From positions 1 to 19,692 of the forward strand of contig JBPCXH010000036.1 in the NCBI GenBank assembly GCA_051008735.1: DNA of 19,692 nt, read 5' to 3'. How positions within the stretch are numbered: the first letter of the stretch is position 1; every line of letters starts with the position of its first letter. Positions 1 to 8,445 of this stretch are shown piece by piece. The position numbers and the translations under genes are program-made. Below the pieces are notes generated by a model. It was not told where the DNA came from. It ran no database searches and was given only the letters and a program-made list of their open reading frames with translations. Origin of the DNA: J054 sp051008735. Its GTDB lineage: Bacteria > Pseudomonadota > Gammaproteobacteria > Steroidobacterales > GCA-2729495.

Positions 1-1448
1 GGACGCCAGAAAGTTCGTGAGACCAGCACCAGGAGCGTAAAAATTTCCAGGCGTCCCAGCAGCATGGCCAGGATGCAAACCCATTTGCCGATGTCATTCA
101 CGCTACTGAAACCGCTGGCGACCTCTCCCAGACCCGGACCCAGGTTATTCAGGCTGGCCGCAATCGCGGAGAAAGCGGTGACCTGATCCATACCCGTGGC
201 CAGCAACACTGACATCATTAATACAAAGAGCACGACATACACGGCAAAGAAACCCCACACGGCATCAACCACCCGTTGAGGCACAGCCATGCGTCCCAGT
301 TTTACCGGCATCTCCGCGCTGGGATGGATGAGTCGGCGTACTTCGCGAACGCCCTGTCGATACAGCAGTAAAACGCGAATGACTTTCATGCCGCCCGCTG
401 TGGAGCCAGCGCAACCACCCACAAAGCTGGAGAACAACAGCAGCACCGGCAAGGCGCCGCCCCAGAGGCTGAAGTCGGTGGTCGTGAAACCGGTGGTGGT
501 GGCGATGGATACGGCCTGGAAAACCCCGTTGATCAGCGTGTCACTTGTCTGGTCGTACTCGCTATGGGCGAACAGATTCATCACCACGAACAGGGACATG
601 CCCGTCAGCATGGCGGCATAAGCCCGGAACTCGGGTTCCTGCAGGTAGTGGCGCAGTGAAACCGAGCGCCAGGCAATGAAATGCAGGGAGAAGTTTATGC
701 CGGACAGGAACATGAAAAGGATGGCAACGGCGTCTACCAGACCACTGTTGAAGTAGCCGATACTGGCATCGTGAGTAGAAAAACCACCGATGGCGACAGT
801 ACTGAAGCTGTGACAGACCGCATCAAACAGGTTCATGCCCGCCATCCAGTAGCCCAGCGCACAGAAGACTGTCAGCCCCAGGTAGATGTACCACAGGGCT
901 TTCGCTGTCTCCGTTATACGGGGCGTCAGCTTGTTGTCTTTAACGGGTCCCGGCGTTTCCGCCCGGTAAAGCTGCATACCGCCTACCCCGAGCATGGGCA
1001 GGATGGCCACGGCTAAAACAATAATGCCCATGCCACCCAGCCACTGGAGTTGTTGGCGGTAATACAGAATCGCGGGCGGCAGCGTGTCCAGGCCAGCCAG
1101 GACCGTAGCACCCGTCGTAGTCAGTCCTGACATGGCTTCAAAAACGGCGTCGGTAAAACCCATGGAGGGCTCTTGGGCGAACAACAGGGGCGCGGCGCCA
1201 AAACTGCCCAGCCCCAGCCAGAAAGCGGCGACTACCAGGAAGCCGTCGCGCAGGCGCAGGTCCCGCTTGTCCCCTCGCACCGGCAGCCAGATCAACAGGC
1301 CGGAAGCGAAGGTGGCGGCAAAACCATAGATGAAGGCCATCGCTGAACCGTCATTGAATGCAATGGATACGGCCACGGGTGGCAGCATGGTGGTGCTGAA
1401 GAGCATCAACAGCAGGCCGAGAATCCGTTGAGTTACGGATATACGCAT
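1..1448 (-). CDS. trkH: Trk potassium uptake system, membrane subunit TrkH (3' end cut by window edge)
   Basis: TrkH is the ion-conducting inner-membrane subunit of the Trk low-affinity K+ uptake system and works with the cytoplasmic regulator TrkA. About 482 codons are visible, starting at an ATG (1446-1448) with AGG a few bases upstream. The protein is strongly hydrophobic and has four pore-loop-like segments typical of the family: MSGLTTTGA (about 106-114), STVAIGGFST (about 215-224), SIATTTGFTT (about 312-321) and AASLNNLGPG (about 428-437). The last visible residues, LGRLEIFTLLVL followed by TFWR, match the usual C-terminus of TrkH, so probably only one to a few codons and the stop lie outside the window. 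It sits 46 bp downstream of trkA on the same strand, so the two are probably co-transcribed. The family assignment is secure. Confidence 0.95.
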   Translation of the reverse strand, partial: MRISVTQRILGLLLMLFSTTMLPPVAVSIAFNDGSAMAFIYGFAATFASGLLIWLPVRGDKRDLRLRDGFLVVAAFWLGLGSFGAAPLLFAQEPSMGFTDAVFEAMSGLTTTGATVLAGLDTLPPAILYYRQQLQWLGGMGIIVLAVAILPMLGVGGMQLYRAETPGPVKDNKLTPRITETAKALWYIYLGLTVFCALGYWMAGMNLFDAVCHSFSTVAIGGFSTHDASIGYFNSGLVDAVAILFMFLSGINFSLHFIAWRSVSLRHYLQEPEFRAYAAMLTGMSLFVVMNLFAHSEYDQTSDTLINGVFQAVSIATTTGFTTTDFSLWGGALPVLLLFSSFVGGCAGSTAGGMKVIRVLLLYRQGVREVRRLIHPSAEMPVKLGRMAVPQRVVDAVWGFFAVYVVLFVLMMSVLLATGMDQVTAFSAIAASLNNLGPGLGEVASGFSSVNDIGKWVCILAMLLGRLEIFTLLVLVSRTFWR

Positions 1449-1494
1449 AGTGCCTGGGTCCGGGTCAGTCGCCGCATTAGGGGTGTCGTGGTAT

Positions 1495-2883
1495 CTAGAA
1501 GCTCACACCAACTTCAAAGAGGCGCTCAACGTCCTCGGTTTGTCGCCGGTCCGTGATGAACAGGATGACATGATCGTTCTCCTGAACGACGGTGTCGTGA
1601 TGGGCTTCAAGAATCCTGGCATCCCGATATATGGCGTTGATGATAGTACCGGGTGGAAGCGGAATGTCCTCGACATTCTTGCCAACGACCCGTGAATTCT
1701 CAGCCGACCCGTGAACGATGGCCTCAATGGCCTCGGCACGACCCCGGCGCAATGAATGAACCTTGACCACATCACCGCGGCGCACATGCGCCAGAAGCGC
1801 ACCGATAGTAATCTGCTGGGGTGAGATGGCCACATCGATAGTGCCGGCCTCGACCAGTTCGGCATAAGCGGGGCGATTGATCAGGGCCATGACTTTTTTG
1901 CAGCCGATACGCTTGGCCAGCATGGAGGACAGAATATTTGCCTCCTCAGCATTGGTCAGCGCGACAAAAATGTCTGCGCCGTCAATATTCTCTTCCAGCA
2001 GCAATTCTTCATCGGCTGCATCACCGTGCAGCACAATGGCTTTGCTCAGCCTTTCTGAAATGACGCGTGCCCGGTCACGGTCGCGCTCGATCACCTTGAC
2101 CTGGTTGGTTTGCTCAAGGGCTGCTGCCAGTCGGAAGCCGATATTGCCGCCACCGGCAATGACCACCCGGCGAACCGTGTCTTCGGGGCGGCGCATCTCA
2201 TTCATGACCAGGCGAGTGTCATCCCGTCCGGCAATAAAAAATACTTCATCGTCTTCGCGAATCAGCGTATTGCCATCGGGGACAATACTTTCGCCCTGGC
2301 GATAAATGGCCGCGATGCGCGTTTCTACACCGGGAATATGTTCTTTCAGTGTCTTGATCTGCTGATCGACCAGCAGCCCTCCGCGCAGTGCCCGTGCGCC
2401 AACCATGCGCACCTCACCTCCGGCGAAATCCAGGACCTGAAAAGCGCCCGGAAAATGTATCAGCTGCTCAATATGCTCTGTGACGAGTTGCTCGGGGCTA
2501 ATGGCCACGTCCACCGGCAAAGCCGTCTGCACAAACAGTTCCTCACCCTCTTTCCCCCGGTAGTGGATGTATTCCATGCCGCGAATGCGGGCGATCTTCG
2601 TGGGCGTGCGAAAAAAGGTGTAGGCAACCTGGCAGGCCACCATGTTGGTTTCGTCGCTATTGGTCAGGGCGATAACAATATCAGCGTCTTTGGCCCCTGC
2701 CCGGGCCAGCACATCCGGGTAAGCCGCGTGGCCGACGACGGTGCGGATATCCAGACGGTCCTGCAGATCGCGCAGGACGGTGGCATCTGCATCGACAATA
2801 GTGACTTCGTTGGCTTCCTCGCGGGCCAACTGATAAGCGGCGGTGGAGCCGACCTGGCCGGCGCCGAGGATCAGAATATTCAT
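1495..2883 (-). CDS. trkA: Trk system potassium uptake regulatory protein TrkA
   Basis: TrkA is the peripheral cytoplasmic subunit that gates TrkH in response to bound nucleotide (NAD(H), ATP/ADP). At 462 residues it has the usual full length and shows the tandem RCK layout. The first Rossmann fold starts with MNILILGAGQVG (glycine-rich loop at 7-12) and a VDAD acid end at about 30-33. The second starts near residue 232 with VVIAGGGNIG. A TrkA-C type domain follows each fold. The start is an ATG at 2883 and it gives the family's canonical N-terminus. No clear Shine-Dalgarno sequence is visible. It lies 37 bp after uvrD and 46 bp before trkH on the same strand, which places both Trk subunits in one transcription unit. 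Confidence 0.96.
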   Translation of the reverse strand: MNILILGAGQVGSTAAYQLAREEANEVTIVDADATVLRDLQDRLDIRTVVGHAAYPDVLARAGAKDADIVIALTNSDETNMVACQVAYTFFRTPTKIARIRGMEYIHYRGKEGEELFVQTALPVDVAISPEQLVTEHIEQLIHFPGAFQVLDFAGGEVRMVGARALRGGLLVDQQIKTLKEHIPGVETRIAAIYRQGESIVPDGNTLIREDDEVFFIAGRDDTRLVMNEMRRPEDTVRRVVIAGGGNIGFRLAAALEQTNQVKVIERDRDRARVISERLSKAIVLHGDAADEELLLEENIDGADIFVALTNAEEANILSSMLAKRIGCKKVMALINRPAYAELVEAGTIDVAISPQQITIGALLAHVRRGDVVKVHSLRRGRAEAIEAIVHGSAENSRVVGKNVEDIPLPPGTIINAIYRDARILEAHHDTVVQENDHVILFITDRRQTEDVERLFEVGVSF

Positions 2884-2920
2884 GGAAGAAGCGGTTTCGC
2901 TGCTCTCGCTGGGGACACCA

Positions 2921-5092
2921 TTATAAGAGTTCGAGACCCGCGTAGGACATTACCAGCCACTTGGTTCCGGCTGCTTCGAAATTCACCTGCACTCGCGCGT
3001 GGGCGCCTCCGCCCTCGCAGTTCAGTACCACGCCTTCGCCGAATTTTGTATGCCGGACCCGCTGGCCCAGCTGCATCCCATCCGTGTCTGCCAGAGGCTC
3101 AGCCTGGCCCCGGGGGCTCCGTCGGCGATACAGAGGCTGCGACACACGTATGGCGGGCCTGACTTCCTCCAGGAGCTCCTCAGGCAGTTCGCCGATAAAG
3201 CGCGAGGCCTGGGCAAAGCTATCCACCCCGTGCAGCCGGCGTTGTTCCGCGTAGCTGATATACAGCGTCTGCATGGCCCGGGTAATCCCGACGTAGCACA
3301 GGCGACGCTCCTCCTCCAGGCCGCCGGCATCATTCAGGGAACGCCGGTGTGGGAACAATCCGTCTTCCATCCCCGCCAGAAACACCAGGGGAAACTCCAG
3401 ACCTTTGGCCGTATGCAGGGTCATGAGCTGCACGCAGTCGTCCCAGCTGTCGCCTTCCGTCGCGCCGGACTCCAGAACGGCGTGGGACAGGAAGGCTTGC
3501 AGGGGCGTCATATCCTCGGCCTCTTCCTCGTCCACTTCAAAGCCCCGGGCCGCACTGACCAGTTCGTCGAGGTTTTCCAGGCGGGCTTCGGCGCGTTCCC
3601 GGGATTCCTTTTTGTAATGACTGATGATGCCGCTGTGGCGAATCAGATGATCCACCTGATCGTGCAGGGCCAGGCCATCCGTGTCGCCGGCAAGTTTTTC
3701 AATCAGTTCCAGGAAGGCCTTAAGGGCATTCGCGGCCCGGCCGCTTAACTGCCCGCCGGCCATGGAGCAGGCGGATAGCCACAGGGAAGTGCTGTACGCA
3801 CGGGCGTACGCGCGCACGATTTCCACAGTACGTGCGCCGATGCCGCGAGTGGGCAGATTGACGACCCGCTCGAACGCCGGATCGTCGTCCCGGTTGGACA
3901 TGAGGCGCAGATAGGCCAGCGCGTCCTTGATTTCTGCTCGCTCGAAGAAGCGCAGTCCACCGTAGACGCGGTACGGAATGTTCTCGCGCAGCAGTGCCTC
4001 TTCAAACACCCGGGACTGCGCATTGGAGCGATACAGGATGGCTGATTCGGCCCGCGTATTGCCCTGGCTGACCCAGTCCTGAATGCGGGCGGTCACGAAT
4101 TCAGCTTCATCACGCTCGTTATAAGCGTTGTACAGGCGAATGGGCTCGCCCTCATCGCCTTCGGTCCACAGTTCTTTGCCCAGTCGCCCACTGTTGTGAC
4201 TGATGATGGCATTAGCAGCCTTCAGAATCGTGCCGGTGGAGCGGTAGTTCTGTTCCAGTTTGATGGTGTGCACGCCGCTGAAGTCTTTCTGGAAGCGCTC
4301 CAGGTGTTCCATGCGTGCACCGCGCCAGCGATAAATAGACTGGTCATCATCGCCTACGGCAAAAGGCAGTCCCGTGTCACCGGCCAGTACTCGCAGCCAG
4401 GCGTACTGGATGGCATTGGTGTCCTGAAATTCGTCCACCAGCAGATGCCGGAACCGCCGCCGGTAGCGCTCCAGCAGCTCCGGGTTGTTCAGCCACAACT
4501 CGTGGGCGCGCAGCAGCAGTTCCGCAAAATCCACCAGGCCACGCTGCTCACAGGTTTCCTGATAGACCCGGTACAGGTGAATCAACTGGCGGCGATTGGG
4601 CTCGCCCTCATCATTGATATGGTCCGGTCGCTTGCCCTCGTCCTTCTGTCCATTAATGAAATACTGAACCTCCCGCGGCACCCAGGTGCCTTCGTCGAGT
4701 TCCAGATCGCGAATGATTCGCTTGAGTATCCGTTGCTGGTCATCTGAATCGATGATCTGAAAACTCTGGGGCAGGCCGGCTTCTCGCCAGTGCCGGCGCA
4801 ACAAGCGGTGAGCCAGGCCATGAAATGTTCCTACCCAAAGATTGTCGGCGGGCATGTCCAGCAAGCTGCTAATACGCCCGCGCATCTCCGCGGCGGCTTT
4901 ATTCGTGAAGGTCACAGCGAGAATACCCAGGGGCGAGACGCGCTCGACCTGTATCAGCCAGGCAATCCGATGCACCAGCACCCGTGTTTTACCGCTACCG
5001 GCTCCGGCTACCACCAATACCGGCGCATGCGGCGCCGTTACGGCTTCGCGCTGCGCGTCATTGAGCGGATCGATAATCGGGGTGACATCCAT
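2921..5092 (-). CDS. uvrD: DNA helicase II, UvrD (superfamily 1A)
   Basis: This is an ATP-dependent 3'-5' helicase that removes incised strands in nucleotide-excision and mismatch repair and dismantles RecA filaments. It has 723 residues, close to the E. coli protein (720). Visible motifs in order are the Q-motif region (LNDAQREAV, 10-18), Walker A AGAGSGKT (29-36), DEFQDTN (220-226), QSIYRWRGA (251-259), QNYRS (281-285), LMTLHTAKGLEFP (556-568) and EEERRLCYVGITRA (593-606). The C-terminal tail contains RVRHTKFGEG and KWLVMSYAGLELL, features that distinguish UvrD from Rep and PcrA relatives. The ATG at 5092 gives a normal N-terminus, although no strong ribosome binding site is visible. It lies between the 329-residue unknown (32 bp gap) and trkA (37 bp gap), all on the same strand. 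Its proximity to the Trk and oxidase genes looks like simple genomic packing. Confidence 0.96.
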   Translation of the reverse strand: MDVTPIIDPLNDAQREAVTAPHAPVLVVAGAGSGKTRVLVHRIAWLIQVERVSPLGILAVTFTNKAAAEMRGRISSLLDMPADNLWVGTFHGLAHRLLRRHWREAGLPQSFQIIDSDDQQRILKRIIRDLELDEGTWVPREVQYFINGQKDEGKRPDHINDEGEPNRRQLIHLYRVYQETCEQRGLVDFAELLLRAHELWLNNPELLERYRRRFRHLLVDEFQDTNAIQYAWLRVLAGDTGLPFAVGDDDQSIYRWRGARMEHLERFQKDFSGVHTIKLEQNYRSTGTILKAANAIISHNSGRLGKELWTEGDEGEPIRLYNAYNERDEAEFVTARIQDWVSQGNTRAESAILYRSNAQSRVFEEALLRENIPYRVYGGLRFFERAEIKDALAYLRLMSNRDDDPAFERVVNLPTRGIGARTVEIVRAYARAYSTSLWLSACSMAGGQLSGRAANALKAFLELIEKLAGDTDGLALHDQVDHLIRHSGIISHYKKESRERAEARLENLDELVSAARGFEVDEEEAEDMTPLQAFLSHAVLESGATEGDSWDDCVQLMTLHTAKGLEFPLVFLAGMEDGLFPHRRSLNDAGGLEEERRLCYVGITRAMQTLYISYAEQRRLHGVDSFAQASRFIGELPEELLEEVRPAIRVSQPLYRRRSPRGQAEPLADTDGMQLGQRVRHTKFGEGVVLNCEGGGAHARVQVNFEAAGTKWLVMSYAGLELL

Positions 5093-5124
5093 GTTCGAAT
5101 TCTAACAGCGGACAGGGGGCTTAA

Positions 5125-6114
5125 TCAGAGCGGGCAAAGATACAGTTCTCTCAATCCGCCCCGTCCATCGACGACTTCTCTCACGATGCAGTCATCCAGA
5201 ATCTGAGTAGTGGCCACCGGGCTGATGGTTTCCTGGCACGGCAACCGAGCATCCAGCTCGGGCAGGGCTAGAAAAGTGGGCGGCGGTGTCACGGTAATCG
5301 GGGCCATGCCCTTCAGGCGGCGCTGGTTGCTCAAGCCGATAAACTCATTAAAGGATCGATTACAGGCTTGCGTCTGTTGCATGGGGGTCAGCCTGCTTTC
5401 CATTTCCTGCGCCCAGCCCATGAGTTCATCATCGATGACGGCAGGGCCGCCGTCACGCATCGCGGTGAGTACATTGCCGTAAGCGGCGATGCGCAGCGCT
5501 GTGCCATCTTTTCCGGCGACCCGGCTCAGTTGGCGCACGAACCCGGGATCAGAAGCAAAATCTTCCGGGCGTATCTCCGCGAGTGTTTCCCGCAGCGAGG
5601 CCATCTTTAGCAAGGCGTTGACCGAGCCTTGGTTTGCGGCCGCCTGATAGCTTCCCAGAGCGGCAAAGGGATCAGTCACGCGCTGGCGGCCGGCCAGTTC
5701 CTGGGTGGCGAGGACTTCGCCCCCTTCGCTCAGGCTCCGCAAGGTGTCATCGTCCAGAGAGGCGTAGTAGTCAGCTGCGCGTGTATCGCCGACTAAATGA
5801 CGCAGTGGGCCGCTGGCCAAATACCCGCGCGCTGCAAACCAGTCCCGGGTGTCGGCCAAAGCGATATCCGGAGCCATGCCCTGCTCTATCAATAGCGCTC
5901 GCAATGCGGCCGGGCTGTCGATCACCGGCAGGGCTTCGCCCGATTCGTCCACCCGCAGCAGAACAGCCTCGGGGGCGGCTTGCTCAGGACTGCGACTCGC
6001 GACGGGTACCTTGATGGGCTCCACAGGCTGGTCCACGACAATTTGCCGCACGACGAACAGCAGCACACCCAGCAATCCGGTTGCCAGCAGGATGGAAATA
6101 TTCGTACGGGACAC
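5125..6114 (-). CDS. Uncharacterised membrane-anchored protein with four cysteines and a Sel1-like hairpin
   Basis: I do not recognise this 329-residue protein. A short basic N-terminus is followed by one hydrophobic segment (about 7-27, ISILLATGLLGVLLFVVRQIV), so it is probably anchored in the inner membrane with the rest in the periplasm. A proline/acid-rich linker (about 28-65) leads into a mostly helical domain. The stretch at about 148-172, containing ALGSYQAAANQGSVNALLKM, resembles a single Sel1/TPR-type helical hairpin. The last 80 residues contain all four cysteines (C251, C293, C309, C327), which could form two disulfides in the periplasm. The start is a GTG at 6114, 11 bp after ctaA, so it is probably the last gene read with the cytochrome oxidase operon. 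That position is often held by ctaB and SCO1, but the sequence resembles neither. A role in oxidase assembly is only a guess from context. Confidence 0.75.
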   Translation of the reverse strand: MSRTNISILLATGLLGVLLFVVRQIVVDQPVEPIKVPVASRSPEQAAPEAVLLRVDESGEALPVIDSPAALRALLIEQGMAPDIALADTRDWFAARGYLASGPLRHLVGDTRAADYYASLDDDTLRSLSEGGEVLATQELAGRQRVTDPFAALGSYQAAANQGSVNALLKMASLRETLAEIRPEDFASDPGFVRQLSRVAGKDGTALRIAAYGNVLTAMRDGGPAVIDDELMGWAQEMESRLTPMQQTQACNRSFNEFIGLSNQRRLKGMAPITVTPPPTFLALPELDARLPCQETISPVATTQILDDCIVREVVDGRGGLRELYLCPL

Positions 6115-6125
6115 GACCGGTGGCT

Positions 6126-7127
6126 TCAGATCAGCTGATTTTGGTCGCGGGCAGCCGCGTGATTCAGGTTAAGCATGCTCAGCAACAGCAGGGCTGCCAC
6201 CCCATTGTGGGCGGTGGCCAGACTTAGAGGCAGGCCAAACCAGACGATACTCATGCCAAGTAGCACCTGGGCAGTCAGTGCCAGGGCAACCAGCAGACCC
6301 GCCTGTCGCAGGGGCTTACCGCCGCTTCGCCAATAACGCCAGGCCAGAAAACTCAAAAACAAAAAGGTGACGCCGGCCCCCAGTCGATGAGTGTAGTGAA
6401 TGGCAATACGGGCCGGTGCATCCAGCACGCCAAATTCGTAATCCACGCCGAGTCCCCGCCACATGACAAAGCCCTCGGAGAAATTCGCTTCACTTGGCCA
6501 CCACTCGCCGGCGCAGGTGGGCAGGTCGGGACAGGCCAGGGCGGCATAGTTTGAGCTGGTCCAGCCGCCCAGGGCGATTTGCATGATCAGAATAACCAGG
6601 CCCGCAACGACGACAGGCACAGCCCGCGGGGTAATACCCTCTGTGGTGCGACGGCGGTGATTGAGGATCAGCCAGAAGAGCAGAGATGTAGTGGCCAGTC
6701 CTCCCAGCAGATGGGCCATCACAATCAGAGGCTTAAGCAGCAGCGTCACGGTCCACATGCCCAGCAGGCCCTGGAATATAACCAGGCCCAGCAAGGCCAA
6801 GGGCAGGCCGACCGGCTGCTGTGGATCGCGCCGGTTCAGCCAGCCAAGCAGGGCGATACCGGTGATGAGCATGCCCAGGGTGGTGGCCAGATAACGGTGA
6901 ATCATTTCGCGCCAGGCTTTCGTGGCATTCAGCTCGCGTTCGGGGAATGCCTGCTGCAGTTCCTCACGCACGGCGGGATCGCTGGGCAGTACCAGTTCAC
7001 CGTAGCAGCCGGGCCAGTCCGGGCAACCCAGCCCGGCATCCGATAGCCGCACCCAGGCGCCCAACACCACCACGCACAGAGCCATGACACAGGCCGTGTA
7101 GCAGAGTCGGATATACCAGTTGTACAT
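6126..7127 (-). CDS. ctaA: Heme A synthase (COX15/CtaA family)
   Basis: CtaA oxidises the C8 methyl of heme O to a formyl group, giving heme A for the oxidase encoded upstream. It is an integral membrane protein of 333 residues with about eight transmembrane helices in two pseudo-symmetric halves. Conserved histidines are visible as REMIHRY (H77), VMAHLLGG (H139), IHYTHRLGA (H244/H247) and TAHNGV (H307). The signature RLSDAGLGCPDWPGCYG (27-43) is intact. Each half carries a matching cysteine pair after its first helix (GCPDWPGC, 34-41; ACPDLPTC, 198-205), the sort of extracellular-loop pair linked to redox or heme handling in this family. The ATG at 7127 shares one base with the stop of the preceding SCO-like gene (TGATG), implying translational coupling. 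ctaB, the enzyme that makes its substrate, is not in the window. Confidence 0.95.
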   Translation of the reverse strand: MYNWYIRLCYTACVMALCVVVLGAWVRLSDAGLGCPDWPGCYGELVLPSDPAVREELQQAFPERELNATKAWREMIHRYLATTLGMLITGIALLGWLNRRDPQQPVGLPLALLGLVIFQGLLGMWTVTLLLKPLIVMAHLLGGLATTSLLFWLILNHRRRTTEGITPRAVPVVVAGLVILIMQIALGGWTSSNYAALACPDLPTCAGEWWPSEANFSEGFVMWRGLGVDYEFGVLDAPARIAIHYTHRLGAGVTFLFLSFLAWRYWRSGGKPLRQAGLLVALALTAQVLLGMSIVWFGLPLSLATAHNGVAALLLLSMLNLNHAAARDQNQLI

Positions 7128-7696
7128 CAGCCTATCCTTGAGACCTTAAGCAATCGCTTCAGGTCCGTATGAATGCCGCGCATACTCAGGCCCGCGGGGA
7201 ACTGCATCATCAGGTTGCCCTTCGGGTCCACTAAGAATAGGCCGACTGACTCCCGGCTGTCGATTGTTTGAAGCAGTCCCAGGCCGGGCCCCTGGTTGCC
7301 GTTAATGGTCTTGAGACCGGGGTGTTGGGTGGCCATAAATTCCGCGTCTGGCTGACCGTCCGCATAGAGCCAGACTCGCTGCACCCGGTCGCTGTTTTTG
7401 CCCAAAGCGCGGCGCAACTGGCGGGTCTCGTACAGAACCTGCTGACAAAGATCCGGGCAGTCGCCCGGGGCAATGATCACCAAGGACCAGATTTCCTCCA
7501 GCCGCACGCCGTTCTCGGCGGTGAGGTCAAAAGCCGTCAATGCCACCGAGGGCTCGATGAGCTGACCGTTGACGGCCTGGCCTTCGGGCTTCCAGATGCC
7601 TCCGTAATAGAGCCCGAAGGCAGCAATCACGGGGCCGAAAAAAATGGCGGCGACCGCGATCAGCTGCAGCCTGCCTTTGCGTTGCGCATCATTCAT
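7127..7696 (-). CDS. SCO/thioredoxin-like membrane-anchored protein, probable oxidase biogenesis factor
   Basis: This 189-residue protein has an N-terminal hydrophobic anchor (about 11-31) followed by a predicted periplasmic domain. The sequence VIIAPGDCPDLCQQVLYETRQL places a CxxxC motif (C80 and C84) after a beta strand, as in SCO1/SenC copper proteins, where the pair binds copper for the CuA site. The later LFLVDPKGNLMMQF segment (about 152-165) looks like the usual thioredoxin-fold strand pair. However, I see no histidine in the position where SCO proteins carry their third copper ligand. It may therefore be a thiol reductase or a degenerate SCO relative and not a true copper donor. It overlaps SURF1 by 4 bp (ATGA) and ctaA by one base, so it is tightly coupled to oxidase assembly genes. 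The fold assignment is fairly good; the function is inferred from context. Confidence 0.8.
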   Translation of the reverse strand: MNDAQRKGRLQLIAVAAIFFGPVIAAFGLYYGGIWKPEGQAVNGQLIEPSVALTAFDLTAENGVRLEEIWSLVIIAPGDCPDLCQQVLYETRQLRRALGKNSDRVQRVWLYADGQPDAEFMATQHPGLKTINGNQGPGLGLLQTIDSRESVGLFLVDPKGNLMMQFPAGLSMRGIHTDLKRLLKVSRIG

Positions 7697-8424
7697 GATG
7701 ACGGGAGCCTTTGTCTTTTAAGGTTAAGAAGAACGTAAATCACTACCGCTGTAAACGCGAAAGCGAACCATTGCACGGCATAGCCCAGGTGAGTATCGGG
7801 GCCTGAGACCTTGGGTTGCCAGTCCCGTCGGTAGCCATCGGTCGCATCGGGATTCAGCAGCACCTGGTAGTCAGTCACCGGGTAACCCAGCTGCGCTTCA
7901 ATGTCGCCGGCCACGGGATACAGCAGACGACGTGGCCAGGGCGCGTCAGCCGCCGGCAGCTCGCCGGCCAGTCGCAGTCCGGGTCGGGGCAGTTTATCCA
8001 GGCGACCCCGGATACGCCTTGGCTCGTCGTTAATGCTGACCTGCGGCAGCTCATCGCGCCGGGCGGCAGCGGGAATCCAGCCCCGATTTACCAGTACTGC
8101 GATGTCTTCGGTCAGCAAGGGGGTCAGCACTTCGTAGCCTGCCCGACCGTCGCGGGAAATATTATCCAGCAGTATTTGCCGGGAGACGTCGTAGCGCCCC
8201 GATAAGACAACAGTTTGGTAGCGTAATTGGGTGGCCGCCTCGTCTGCGATGGGACCGACGATAGACTTCGCTTCGCTGCCCTTATCGAAGGCGGCAAACA
8301 GAGCCATTTTCTGCCCCTGGCGATCCAGCTGCCAGAAGCCTGCCCAGGCAAATAGCGCGCAGGCCCCCAGCGTCAGGAGGGTGGCCCACAGGGGCGGCCG
8401 GAATGTTAATCTGCGTGCGGCCAA
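7693..8424 (-). CDS. SURF1/Shy1 family cytochrome oxidase assembly protein
   Basis: SURF1 proteins assist insertion of heme a/a3 into subunit I of cytochrome c oxidase. This 243-residue protein has the family layout of an N-terminal transmembrane helix (about 12-30) ending in GFWQLDRQ (29-36), a periplasmic domain, and a C-terminal helix (about 214-236). Internal family landmarks include QILLDNISRDGRAGYEVLTP, VLVNRGWIP, and GYAVQWFAFAFTAVVIY near the end. The start at 8424 appears to be TTG, with CAGG a few bases upstream. No ATG fits before the first helix. Its stop overlaps the start of the next gene by 4 bp (ATGA). It lies back-to-back with the DUF2909 gene, only 21 bp away, so either its promoter sits inside that gene or it is reached by read-through from coxC. 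Confidence 0.93.
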   Translation of the reverse strand: MAARRLTFRPPLWATLLTLGACALFAWAGFWQLDRQGQKMALFAAFDKGSEAKSIVGPIADEAATQLRYQTVVLSGRYDVSRQILLDNISRDGRAGYEVLTPLLTEDIAVLVNRGWIPAAARRDELPQVSINDEPRRIRGRLDKLPRPGLRLAGELPAADAPWPRRLLYPVAGDIEAQLGYPVTDYQVLLNPDATDGYRRDWQPKVSGPDTHLGYAVQWFAFAFTAVVIYVLLNLKRQRLPSS

Positions 8425-8445
8425 CAGCCTGTCGGTATCCCGAAG

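Noticed and set aside
2110..3162. 350-codon open frame on the plus strand across trkA and uvrD
   Set aside because: It lies antisense to two well-conserved genes and shows no recognisable domain; long antisense frames are common in GC-rich DNA.
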